Assembly (NCBI GenBank): GCA_964512985.1 | Contig: CAZELI010000004.1 | Location: forward strand, 1 to 64,000 | Direction of reading: 5' to 3' | DNA from: CAYPGT01 sp964512985 | GTDB lineage: Bacteria > Cyanobacteriota > Vampirovibrionia > LMEP-6097 | Length of the DNA stretch: 64,000 nt | Shown: positions 25,206 through 32,804 of the stretch, one piece after another | Layout: each line of letters starts with the position of its first letter | Position numbering within the stretch: the stretch's first letter is position 1 | Notes under the pieces: model-generated | What the model saw: only the letters and a program-made list of their open reading frames with translations | Database searches by the model: none | What the model was told of the DNA's origin: nothing | Made by a program: the position numbers and the translations under genes

Positions 25206-26843
25206 TTATAATTTATTAGGCAAAATCATAGTCATAACTTCATCAAACGTTTCATCAAAAAATTTATTGCCAATAGGTATTGAAACTCGCTCATAATCAT
25301 CATTTATAGCTATAAATGAGGCTTTATCAACAGGAGCCGCAAGGTCTTCTAAAGAAAATTTTCTTGTCTTTAATGCATCAAAATGAATCTCTACTTTATC
25401 GAAATCCAAATAGCGAAAAAAGTAATCACTAAGACCTTTCTCCGTTAAAGTTTTTTTGAGTAATTTACTACCTTCTTTATTATGAGTTATTAACAAAGAA
25501 CTGGTTTTATTTAGAACCAAAATTGGAATAATTTTCTTAGTAGTCAATTGAGATAACTGCGTTTCATGATGCTTCAATTGTTCAACGCCATTTTTAATCA
25601 TATCTAACTGTTCTTGTATCTTTTCTATATTATTAAAATCAAAAAATACAGAATGATTATTCAGAACTGTTGATTTTACTTCTAGAATATATATGACTTC
25701 ATCAAATTCTATTTCAAAGTCAACTTTTTTGACTTTGCTTTTCACATCATCATCATCAACTCTTTTTACAATGTCAGTTCCGTAAACTTCTTTTAGTATA
25801 GTTTCGACATAATTTTGATAAACTCTACCAAAGTAAGATCTAAAATGACGTCTTGGCTTATCCTTATCCTTGAACTTTTCAGCATAATAATCATCCAAAA
25901 AATCAAATAGTCCCTCATCAAATAGTCGTGTATGCAGTAAATGTGGAGAAGACAATAAATATATAGGCCTCTTATTTATAAGATTTTCCTTAGGACGAAT
26001 GAAAGGTTTTTTAGTTGAAGGGTTTATTCTTTTAGTCATTTGTTCCAACTTCGAAAAATCTATTGATTGTGAATTTAATTTTTTATCTAGTTCTCTATAT
26101 TCCTGATAATTACAGGATAAATAATGTAGGACTGTATTGTATTTTTCTTCTGAAAACAAATCTGGATTTCTAGCTTTTAAGTCCTCATCAATCCTAATAT
26201 CAGTCATATAGCCACTGATAACTCCGGTAGCAATATCCGTTTGAAGATATCGAGCGATTACGAAAGATGTCTGTAAATATTGCTCTATATTCATACCATA
26301 TTCTTGAACAAAGAGATCTTTAGGCTTTGGTAATAAAGGCTCAACAACTGAGGTATGAGCAAATTCTCTTGAATAAATCAGGAACGATTTAGCGACAAGA
26401 GCCTTAATGTCTAAATTTTGGTAAAGTAATTGAGTTTTATTAAACAAAGTCATAAATTGGATAAGCCAATATTCTGGGTTTCCCTTATCTTCCTCATTTT
26501 CTTTAACTTGCTGAAATTCTTGATCTAATGGAGCGCTCGAAATACCTTCGTAATATAAGCCAGTTATCTGAGTAAGAATTTTTCCGGCTTGTAAATCCTT
26601 ACTTAATAAATATCGCTTATGATCAGTAGCACCAGAATGGAGTAGAAGATATGTAGCATAAGCAAGTCCCTCTAATGTTATATGTTCTTTTGCTTGTTTA
26701 TCGACAAACGCAAAATTATTCTTAACTCTCTCATCATTATTTCTAGAATAGAATATGAGTTGAGAAGCTTTTGATATCTCGATTAAAGCATCACGTAGGT
26801 TGCATTGTTTCAAAAAGCTTATTAGTGTTTTCTGTTTATTCAT
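25206..26843 (-). CDS. Large protein with PD-(D/E)xK nuclease-like core
   Basis: A 545-residue protein. The first 330 residues are helical and unrecognised. From about residue 335 there is a nuclease-like core: E347 in a helix, D375 in KKVDFEIEF, then E388 and K390 in YILEVKST, the classic spacing of a PD-(D/E)xK active site. Such cores cut DNA or RNA in restriction, repair and transposon systems. Located on a mobile element between a small secreted protein and an unknown gene. I infer a nuclease; a defence function is a guess. Confidence 0.6.
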   Translation of the reverse strand: MNKQKTLISFLKQCNLRDALIEISKASQLIFYSRNNDERVKNNFAFVDKQAKEHITLEGLAYATYLLLHSGATDHKRYLLSKDLQAGKILTQITGLYYEGISSAPLDQEFQQVKENEEDKGNPEYWLIQFMTLFNKTQLLYQNLDIKALVAKSFLIYSREFAHTSVVEPLLPKPKDLFVQEYGMNIEQYLQTSFVIARYLQTDIATGVISGYMTDIRIDEDLKARNPDLFSEEKYNTVLHYLSCNYQEYRELDKKLNSQSIDFSKLEQMTKRINPSTKKPFIRPKENLINKRPIYLLSSPHLLHTRLFDEGLFDFLDDYYAEKFKDKDKPRRHFRSYFGRVYQNYVETILKEVYGTDIVKRVDDDDVKSKVKKVDFEIEFDEVIYILEVKSTVLNNHSVFFDFNNIEKIQEQLDMIKNGVEQLKHHETQLSQLTTKKIIPILVLNKTSSLLITHNKEGSKLLKKTLTEKGLSDYFFRYLDFDKVEIHFDALKTRKFSLEDLAAPVDKASFIAINDDYERVSIPIGNKFFDETFDEVMTMILPNKL

Positions 26844-26861
26844 TCATTAGCGGCGATTCTA

Positions 26862-27212
26862 TCACCATAAACAACCCAATGATTTTTTTGAAGATTTAAT
26901 GGCTTTAAGGACCTCATGATCCATCTGAACTTGTTTCTGGGCAGTTTCTAAAATTTCTGCAATAACATTAAACCTCTTTCCCTGAGAGAATGCTTCTTCT
27001 GTCATTCTTAAAATATCCACCCTCGCAGATATTTTTTTTGCATAATATTTTTCTTTTATTCTTAAATCATTACAAGAAGTTTCCCTAATTCCAGAATATA
27101 AGTTTTTAGTAGTATCCTTAGTTTCTTTAACATCATTTGCTTGACAGATATAAGAATAAGTAAGTAATAGTAATAAAGGGATAAGCACTACTTTAAAGTT
27201 TCTGATAATCAT
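26862..27212 (-). CDS. Small exported protein
   Basis: About 116 residues with an N-terminal signal peptide (IIRNFKVV, then a leucine-rich core to CQA) and a helical mature part with two cysteines and many lysines. The frame is open from 27230, but TATACT lies inside that extension and eight bases before the ATG at 27212, so I choose the latter. It precedes the nuclease-like gene by 19 bases on the same strand. Why an exported protein should share a transcript with a nuclease is unclear. Confidence 0.5.
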   Translation of the reverse strand: MIIRNFKVVLIPLLLLLTYSYICQANDVKETKDTTKNLYSGIRETSCNDLRIKEKYYAKKISARVDILRMTEEAFSQGKRFNVIAEILETAQKQVQMDHEVLKAIKSSKKSLGCLW

Positions 27213-27314
27213 AACAATAGAGTATAACATCTAGATTTTTGATGAAAATATGAGTGATAAACAGCAGTTTCTTCGGTAAATTCATCATTCATATCCTATT
27301 GAATTTTAAATGCA

Positions 27315-28430
27315 TTACCACCCCTTCATCGCCTCAACTACCTCATCTTCGCTAGTCATCAAATAACCTTGAGTAGTACTAAGATCTGAATGCCCAGCAG
27401 CGATTCTTAGATGGTTCAAAGGGCATCCCTTATTAGCATTAACGGTTATAAAAGTTCTTCTTAATCCATGTGGAGTAATCTTGACGCCTGCACTCTCAGC
27501 TAATCGGTGAATCTTTCTGGCTATAACTTGATTGTCAAATGGCTGCCCGTATCTTCCAACAAAAAAATATTCAGAGTTAAATCGGGACCGAGCTTCTAAG
27601 TATTCGATAAGAGTATCTTTTAGTTTGTTAGTCATGCCCACAGACCTGTTCTTGTTTCCCTTGCCTAGATGTACATAAATTCTTTGTTTCTCGAAATCAA
27701 CATGCTCTAACTTTAAGTTGCACATTTCAGAGTTACGCAAGCCAGTATTAGCCAGAAATATAATGATGGTTTTAGAGACTAATTTATCGTATGGTGGATA
27801 ACAAGGAATAAAATCAATAGTTTGAATAAATTTATTTAGTTCATCCTCTGTCAGAAATGTTCTCTTAGCCGGAAAAGATGGTCTCGGTCTTAAGCGTTTT
27901 AATTTTTCTAAGAAGGTTACATCCATTTGTTCAATCTCTACTAAATATTTGGAAAAACTTCTAATCGCATCATAGATATTTCTTCTAGTGCTGTAATGAG
28001 CAATGGGGACCCGACCAATCGTTTCCCGAACGTTATTAATTGATATTATGGGAGTACTAGGCCTAGGACCTAGTAAGTCTAGGTATTTGGTTATATAGAG
28101 GTGGTAAATATGAGCTGTCCTTGGTGCTATAGGCTTCCCATTGAGCTTTCCAGTAATGCACCACTCAATCCAGATATCTATATGCTTTAATATCTCAGCT
28201 TTACTTAATTCTTTAGTCTTACGTCTATCCCAGGCTATTTCTCCACGTCTAAGACCCTTAAAATGCTCTTGCTTCCATTCGTAGTAAGCAGCCTCTTCTA
28301 TCTGATATGTATAGTGGTTATCTAGCCAAATTTGGCGTGCTGGTAAGGCGTCAGACTTACAATATCGCTGTATGGTCCTGTCGCTCAATCCTAGGTCCTT
28401 AGCAACCTCTGAAACGCTCATGTAGTGCAT
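27315..28430 (-). CDS. Tyrosine integrase with N-terminal helix-turn-helix
   Basis: A 371-residue integrase next to attR. Residues 1-55 are an excisionase/MerR-like helix-turn-helix (SVSEVAKDLGLSDRTIQRYC). Residues about 75-175 are the core-binding domain. The catalytic domain has R232 (TGLRNSE), a lysine in LGKGNKN, H321 and R324 (HGLRR), H347 (AGHSD) and Y356 (TQGYL). It most likely carries out integration at tRNA-Lys. The helix-turn-helix fusion could give the enzyme its own DNA-directing or regulatory arm. It is related to the recombinase at 11.1 kb, especially around TGLRxSE and AGHSD. Confidence 0.92.
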   Translation of the reverse strand: MHYMSVSEVAKDLGLSDRTIQRYCKSDALPARQIWLDNHYTYQIEEAAYYEWKQEHFKGLRRGEIAWDRRKTKELSKAEILKHIDIWIEWCITGKLNGKPIAPRTAHIYHLYITKYLDLLGPRPSTPIISINNVRETIGRVPIAHYSTRRNIYDAIRSFSKYLVEIEQMDVTFLEKLKRLRPRPSFPAKRTFLTEDELNKFIQTIDFIPCYPPYDKLVSKTIIIFLANTGLRNSEMCNLKLEHVDFEKQRIYVHLGKGNKNRSVGMTNKLKDTLIEYLEARSRFNSEYFFVGRYGQPFDNQVIARKIHRLAESAGVKITPHGLRRTFITVNANKGCPLNHLRIAAGHSDLSTTQGYLMTSEDEVVEAMKGW

Positions 28431-28451
28431 ATTTAACTCCTTTTGTTAAGA

Positions 28452-28466
28452 GTTAATACGACGACA
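28452..28466 (-). promoter_or_regulatory. Candidate recombinase arm site, right end
   Basis: Inverted copy (14 of 15 bases) of the site at 9415-9429. It lies between the integrase start codon and the att core, where integrase arm sites and the integrase promoter usually overlap. Confidence 0.4.
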
Positions 28467-28524
28467 TCAACGTCACCTGAACTTTCGAGCTATTACTTAA
28501 AAGATGTCGGCTAACATTTAAAAG

Positions 28525-28548
28525 CAAAAAAAAGCACCTTGCGGCGCT
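28525..28548 (-). terminator. Element-supplied terminator for tRNA-Lys
   Basis: On the minus strand AGCGCC, loop GCAA and GGTGCT form a short stem with one G-U pair, followed by eight T. It lies directly after the restored tRNA-Lys and is made of element DNA, replacing the original terminator left behind at 9264-9295. Confidence 0.65.
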
Positions 28549-28554
28549 CTTTTC

Positions 28555-28609
28555 TTTTATTAAATGGTGCGTCCGGAAGGATTTGAACCTTCGACCAATC
28601 GGTTAAAAG
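28555..28609. other. attR: 55-bp core repeat within intact tRNA-Lys
   Basis: Identical to attL at 9294-9348. The 5' half of the tRNA to its right is chromosomal; the 3' half is within the core, so integration keeps the tRNA functional. The core ends in the anticodon region, a common crossover point for tRNA-targeting integrases. Confidence 0.92.
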
Positions 28610-28641
28610 CCGAGTGCTCTACCAGGCTGAGCTACGGACGC
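28565..28641 (-). tRNA. tRNA-Lys (anticodon TTT)
   Basis: The minus strand gives acceptor GCGTCCG/CGGACGC, D-arm GCTC/GAGC, anticodon loop CTTTTAA (TTT), T-loop TTCAAAT and an encoded CCA. It is the integration target of the 19-kb element. The 175 bases between it and the symporter gene hold nothing I can name. Confidence 0.95.
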
Positions 28642-28816
28642 AAGACGAAATGATTCGCTTACATACGGACGCATGGGCGTTTCTGGTCGGTCGAAACACC
28701 AGTAAAGAAATATATCACGGAACCAAGATCTTGCCTCAAAGACTAAGTTTTATTTAGTTTTTTTGAAGATTGTTATCCATTAGGGTTTGGCTTCCTTTTA
28801 ATATAGTATTACCAAT

Positions 28817-30247
28817 CTATGGCTTGATATCAGGAGTTTTGTTCGTGGTGAAGCCTGTGAAAAATTTGGAATTGCTAAACAGATAACCAAGTAACATGGC
28901 AGCAGCACTTGCAAAGAAGCCTACTAGAAGACTAGGTATGTGGACACCTAGGATTAGAACCTTATAGTGCTGAGAGTAGAACCAGAAACCTACTCCGCAT
29001 AGCATTGATAGTTCAGCACCAAGGCTGGAGCTTTGTTTAATCCAGAGACCAGAAACCATTGGCACAAATAATGCAACGAAAGTTAGCATCGACGATTCAC
29101 CCACTAGCTGATAAATACTTTTATCAGAGTTTGCTAACAACACTCCGACTAGGGTCATCACAATAACGGATGTTCTGATAAGCATCAAGAAATGTTTCTC
29201 ATCTAGTGTATTGATTAATGGTTTAACAATATTCTCAGCTAAGATAGTCGCTGACGCAAGTATAGAACTGCTTGCTGTACTCATGATTGCTGATAACAAT
29301 GCTCCAAAGAACAGAACTTGAATAAATAATCCTTCATGCTTGGTAACAGCGTTGACGAGTATCTCTTGACCGTTACGATCAGCTAGCTCTGGATAAACTG
29401 TTACTGCCATGAGCGCAATGATAGATGGTAATAAACCAATAGTTAGATACATTCCTCCACTCATGTAACATGCTCTGACAGCGGTTTTCTCTGAGTTCGC
29501 TGACATCACTCTCTGGAAGAGGTCTTGCTGAGGAAGAGAGCCTAGTCCAATCGTAATCCATGCACAAATATATTCTAGATAGTGTTCAGCGCTTGGCTTA
29601 GGGAAGAAATCAAAGAAACCTGCCGGTTGATTACTAACTACTACACTCCAATCATCTAGTTTATAGAAGAGAGTTACTGCCATCGCAAGCAGTCCAACTA
29701 TGATCACAATGGTTTGTAAGAAGTCTGTAATAGAGATAGCTAACATACCGCCAGCGTAAGTGTAGATTAGTACTATACTTGCTCCAATGAGGACTCCGTA
29801 ACCTACATCTATTCCACAGACTGTATTGAGAACTATTCCAAATGCCATGAACTGAGCAGCAGTCCAGCCAAAGTAAGACATCATCATGAATACAGCGGCT
29901 ACTATCTCTACTCGTGGACCAAAACGTTGCTTGAAAAAATCTCCTAAAGTTAAAAGATTCATACTATAAAGTGGGCGTGCAAAAAACATACCGAGAAGAA
30001 TTAGACAGAGAGCTGCACCAAATGGATCTTCAATAATCCCTAAAACTCCCTTGTCGACAAACTCTGCGCTTGCACCAATAATAGTCTCGGAACCAAACCA
30101 AGTAGCAAACAATGCAGATGCCGTTATAAACATTGGCATACGTCTACCAGCCAGGGCATAATCTTTCGAAGAATTAACAAACTTACTAGCGATAAAACCT
30201 ACTAGCAGAGTGAGCATAAGATAGAGAATAATAGATAATGTAAGCAT
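28817..30247 (-). CDS. Sodium:solute symporter (SSS/SLC5 family)
   Basis: A 476-residue membrane protein with about 13 helices. It has the family start (VNSSKDYALAGRRMP, then ATWFGSETIIGASAE) and the helix with YTYAGGMLAISITDFLQ. Members import organic solutes such as proline, pantothenate or sugars with sodium. The substrate cannot be told from sequence alone. TATAAT lies 11 bases before the ATG on the minus strand. It stands alone between tRNA-Lys and a divergent set of small membrane genes. Confidence 0.9.
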   Translation of the reverse strand: MLTLSIILYLMLTLLVGFIASKFVNSSKDYALAGRRMPMFITASALFATWFGSETIIGASAEFVDKGVLGIIEDPFGAALCLILLGMFFARPLYSMNLLTLGDFFKQRFGPRVEIVAAVFMMMSYFGWTAAQFMAFGIVLNTVCGIDVGYGVLIGASIVLIYTYAGGMLAISITDFLQTIVIIVGLLAMAVTLFYKLDDWSVVVSNQPAGFFDFFPKPSAEHYLEYICAWITIGLGSLPQQDLFQRVMSANSEKTAVRACYMSGGMYLTIGLLPSIIALMAVTVYPELADRNGQEILVNAVTKHEGLFIQVLFFGALLSAIMSTASSSILASATILAENIVKPLINTLDEKHFLMLIRTSVIVMTLVGVLLANSDKSIYQLVGESSMLTFVALFVPMVSGLWIKQSSSLGAELSMLCGVGFWFYSQHYKVLILGVHIPSLLVGFFASAAAMLLGYLFSNSKFFTGFTTNKTPDIKP

Positions 30248-30258
30248 TGCTTCTGCAA

Positions 30259-30264
30259 ATTATA
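30259..30264 (-). promoter_or_regulatory. -10 box of symporter gene
   Basis: TATAAT on the minus strand with 11 bases to the start codon, predicting a 5' leader of only a few bases. Confidence 0.5.
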
Positions 30265-30304
30265 TAGCCAGACTTTGCTGTGGGTCAAAAGAAAATTTGT
30301 CCTT

Positions 30305-30432
30305 AACTTCCAGGGGTTTTTTGACCCCCTTGAAAGTGACGCAATAGGCTCGATTTGATTTGCCGGTCCCGAAAGTCTTTATTATTCAAGGGATATCAAA
30401 TAAGTTTCCAGAGGTTTTTTGACCCCTTTCGT
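30305..30432. repeat. Two direct copies of a 20-bp intergenic motif
   Basis: TTCCAGGGGTTTTTTGACCCC (first copy) and TTCCAGAGGTTTTTTGACCCC (second) lie about 100 bases apart between divergent genes. Each contains a GGGGT/ACCCC-like inverted pair, so they could be operators or small hairpins. Function unknown. Confidence 0.5.
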
Positions 30433-30463
30433 TTCGAAGCCAAAGCTAGCATAATCTTGTGCT

Positions 30464-30715
30464 ATGGTCGATTTATTAAGGTCACTAAAGCATGAGTCAA
30501 ATACACAGCAGAAGGAATATCTTGCTAATGTTTTTGTGGTTAGCGGAGGAGCCATAATGTTCACTGCTTGGCAAGAGATATTTCCTCTAACTATGGATAG
30601 ATTAAAGTCCTTTGAAACTTGCATGGAGATTAGCGCTTTAATGATTATTAGTTTGTATTTAGTATATTTAGGTTATAATATTCAGGAAGATGTACATTAT
30701 GATGATAATGCCTAA
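30464..30715 (+). CDS. Small two-helix membrane protein
   Basis: An 83-residue protein with two probable membrane helices (VFVVSGGAIMFTAW and ISALMIISLYLVYLGY) and an acidic end. CATAAT lies eight bases before the ATG, again suggesting a near-leaderless message. No family recognised. A second small membrane gene overlaps its end. Confidence 0.5.
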   Translation: MVDLLRSLKHESNTQQKEYLANVFVVSGGAIMFTAWQEIFPLTMDRLKSFETCMEISALMIISLYLVYLGYNIQEDVHYDDNA

Positions 30716-30830
30716 ACTAATTTTCTATTCTTTTTTTATTATAATTGCTATTTGGGGGACTTATGAAGTCTACTACAAAGGAAAAGGTAATCATAAACAA
30801 GGCAACAAGCCATCCATAGATAAAGCTTAG
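30699..30830 (+). CDS. Very small membrane protein
   Basis: A 43-residue frame starting with ATG ATG ATA ATG, with one membrane helix (LIFYSFFIIIAIWGTY) and a basic, hydrophilic tail (YKGKGNHKQGNK). It overlaps the previous gene by 17 bases. The layout (single helix, charged tail, overlap) supports a real gene but no relative is known to me. Confidence 0.4.
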   Translation: MMIMPKLIFYSFFIIIAIWGTYEVYYKGKGNHKQGNKPSIDKA

Positions 30831-30874
30831 TAGTTTAGCTTTAATTAGGATTTTAATTAATAAAGGACAATATA

Positions 30875-32788
30875 GTGATTCTGAAAAGAACATCGGAGAA
30901 GGCCGTTATCAATGGCTATTCAATTGTAAAAAATGGCTGGGGAGGGAGGATTCGAACCCACGAATGGCGGGACCAAAACCCACTGCCTTACCGCTTGGCG
31001 ACTCCCCAGAGTAACCATACAAACTCAGAGCAGATTCCCAAAGAAACAACTCCAGAGCTTGATATATTTAAGAATACTACAAGAACTTTACTTAATGCAC
31101 TAGTATTGATTATTTTTTCATTTTTATGGGAGGGGCAAGCTTTTGCTAATACTAATTATGCTGGCAAATACCAATCTCAAGTTCTTATTAGTCGTCCCAC
31201 AGGTACACCTATAGAGCTTGCTAGGTTTTATCGCGATGGAATTCTATACACGAATCAAGGCCAAGTTTACTTTAATAAAGATCGAATTGATTTATTGAAT
31301 TCAGCAGAAGCTGATTTGGGCCTGAAAGTGAATGACATCTATATTGATGCTAAGGATTTTTATTTAGCTACAGATATGGGTGTGTTTCAAAACTACCGCA
31401 GAATTTTTACTAAGGAATCATGCAATCAAGTTATTAAAACATCCAATAAAATTTTCGCGGCATGTTTACGGGGCATATATTCTGCGGAACTGGAGAAGAA
31501 TACTTTACAAACAGATTTTAAGTGGCAGTTAGATGAATATAGTCCGCAGAATGCTAATTTCATTATTTTAAATAAATCTCGAAACAGCGTTGCTTATGCA
31601 AGTGCTGATAATGGTTTTTATTACTATGATTCGCGCAAACATAAATGGTTTAATCGAAGTTATGGATTGAAACGAGATTTTCATGACTCGTTTGGTTTTG
31701 GTAGATTTTGGATTGATAAAGTTAGTTCGGTAATTTATTTGCCCACTAGTGGCGGAGTCTATATAAGTACTAATCAAGGACAGAACTGGCTTAAATCCAA
31801 TACTGGATTACAGTCTGATCCAGAAGGCTTCTTCACTATTAGGCAGATCACTAAGGTTGATGATCAATTATTACTGCTTAGTGCTAATGGTATCTATGTT
31901 AGTCAAGTGACTGGAGTTTTGAATTGGAAGCTAATAGATATAAACAATAGCAAGAGTGACAGTGATTATAATCCTAGTTACTATTCAGTTGATATTGCTG
32001 ATACTGATGGCAAAGAAAAACTAATGGTATCTAATTCTCAGGGGCAGATTTTTAGCCTCAGTTTAGTTCCTGTTATTAGTGGTTCCGTGACCGAAGATAC
32101 AACGGAAAATACAACGAAAAACGGCAATCTTGCTGCTCCAGTGAATGATTTGGTTTTTAAGGTACTTAAGGCTGAACCAAAGATTCAAGACTTACATAGA
32201 GTTGCTTTAGAGTTTGCTGGTATACCTACTGGGCAGAAATTTAGTGCTTATAAACGACAAGCAAGAATACGTAATATTATTCCTGATCTGGATGCTTCAG
32301 TGAATAAAGCTAACCAGAATTTTTTCTCTATAGAAACCAATGCTAATGATAGTTTCAACTCTGGTACTAGTAGTATTAGTAGTGATTTTGAGAAGAATAA
32401 TTTAAACCGAGATGATAATAATGTGAATACTGGAGTTAAGCTGAGTTGGAAGCTCGGTAATCTTATATATGATCCTGAAATTAACAATATTAATACCAGT
32501 GCCAGAATCACAGCTAATGTACGAGAGAATATATTAACTGAATTAACGCAGATTTATTATGCGCGTAAAGAATTACTTTATAGATTATTAGATGAAAGTT
32601 TTCATGATGAAATGCAGCAGCTTTTTACCGACAAGCTTAAGCTAGCTGAATATACAGCGCAGCTAGATGCCCGTACTGGTGCTTGGTTTAGTGCGGAACT
32701 TAAGAAGGGTGTGATTGCGATGCTAGATAAAAATAAGGAAGTTAACCCCATAGAGTACGAAAAGCTCTTAGCAGTTTACTCCGAATAA
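30875..32788 (+). CDS. Secreted beta-propeller-like protein, start uncertain
   Basis: A large exported protein. The frame is open from a GTG at 30875, but its first 45 codons run antisense through tRNA-Gln, so the real start is probably a non-ATG codon between 31009 and 31106, just before or within the signal-like segment (ALVLIIFSFLWEGQAFA). The mature part has repeats of the BNR/sialidase-like or YCF48-like kind (VIYLPTSGGVYISTNQGQNW), then a serine/asparagine-rich linker and a helical C-terminal domain. Function unknown. It precedes an IPT/TIG-domain protein by 16 bases, probably one operon. Confidence 0.65.
   Translation: MILKRTSEKAVINGYSIVKNGWGGRIRTHEWRDQNPLPYRLATPQSNHTNSEQIPKETTPELDIFKNTTRTLLNALVLIIFSFLWEGQAFANTNYAGKYQSQVLISRPTGTPIELARFYRDGILYTNQGQVYFNKDRIDLLNSAEADLGLKVNDIYIDAKDFYLATDMGVFQNYRRIFTKESCNQVIKTSNKIFAACLRGIYSAELEKNTLQTDFKWQLDEYSPQNANFIILNKSRNSVAYASADNGFYYYDSRKHKWFNRSYGLKRDFHDSFGFGRFWIDKVSSVIYLPTSGGVYISTNQGQNWLKSNTGLQSDPEGFFTIRQITKVDDQLLLLSANGIYVSQVTGVLNWKLIDINNSKSDSDYNPSYYSVDIADTDGKEKLMVSNSQGQIFSLSLVPVISGSVTEDTTENTTKNGNLAAPVNDLVFKVLKAEPKIQDLHRVALEFAGIPTGQKFSAYKRQARIRNIIPDLDASVNKANQNFFSIETNANDSFNSGTSSISSDFEKNNLNRDDNNVNTGVKLSWKLGNLIYDPEINNINTSARITANVRENILTELTQIYYARKELLYRLLDESFHDEMQQLFTDKLKLAEYTAQLDARTGAWFSAELKKGVIAMLDKNKEVNPIEYEKLLAVYSE
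30934..31008 (-). tRNA. tRNA-Gln (anticodon TTG)
   Basis: The minus strand gives acceptor TGGGGAG/CTCCCCA-type pairing, anticodon stem GTGGG/CCCGC around TTTTGGT (TTG), T-loop TTCGAAT and an encoded CCA. It lies antisense to the upstream part of the propeller-protein frame. Confidence 0.93.
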
Positions 32789-32804
32789 AATAAAAGGAAA
32801 AGAA

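Larger units (their letters stand above)
9294..28609. mobile_element. Integrative element in tRNA-Lys, about 19.3 kb
   Basis: Bounded by the 55-bp direct repeat attL/attR. Encoded modules: recombinase pieces, a ribbon-helix-helix regulator and a primase-helicase on the left; a His-Xaa-Ser cassette and envelope proteins in the centre; a nuclease-like operon and a second tyrosine recombinase on the right. No relaxase, type IV secretion, capsid or terminase gene is seen, so it is either a mobilisable or satellite-like element or one using an unrecognised transfer route. None of the palindromic repeat families found in the flanking chromosome occurs inside it, which supports recent foreign origin. 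Confidence 0.9.

Noticed and set aside
9472..28430. The element as a complete prophage.
   Set aside because: No terminase, portal, capsid, tail or lysis gene is recognisable; integrase and primase alone do not make a phage.
30875..31008. N-terminal 45 codons of the beta-propeller-like gene as true protein.
   Set aside because: They are the antisense translation of tRNA-Gln (GGRIRTHEWRD), a known annotation artefact, although an AAAGGA sequence precedes the GTG.
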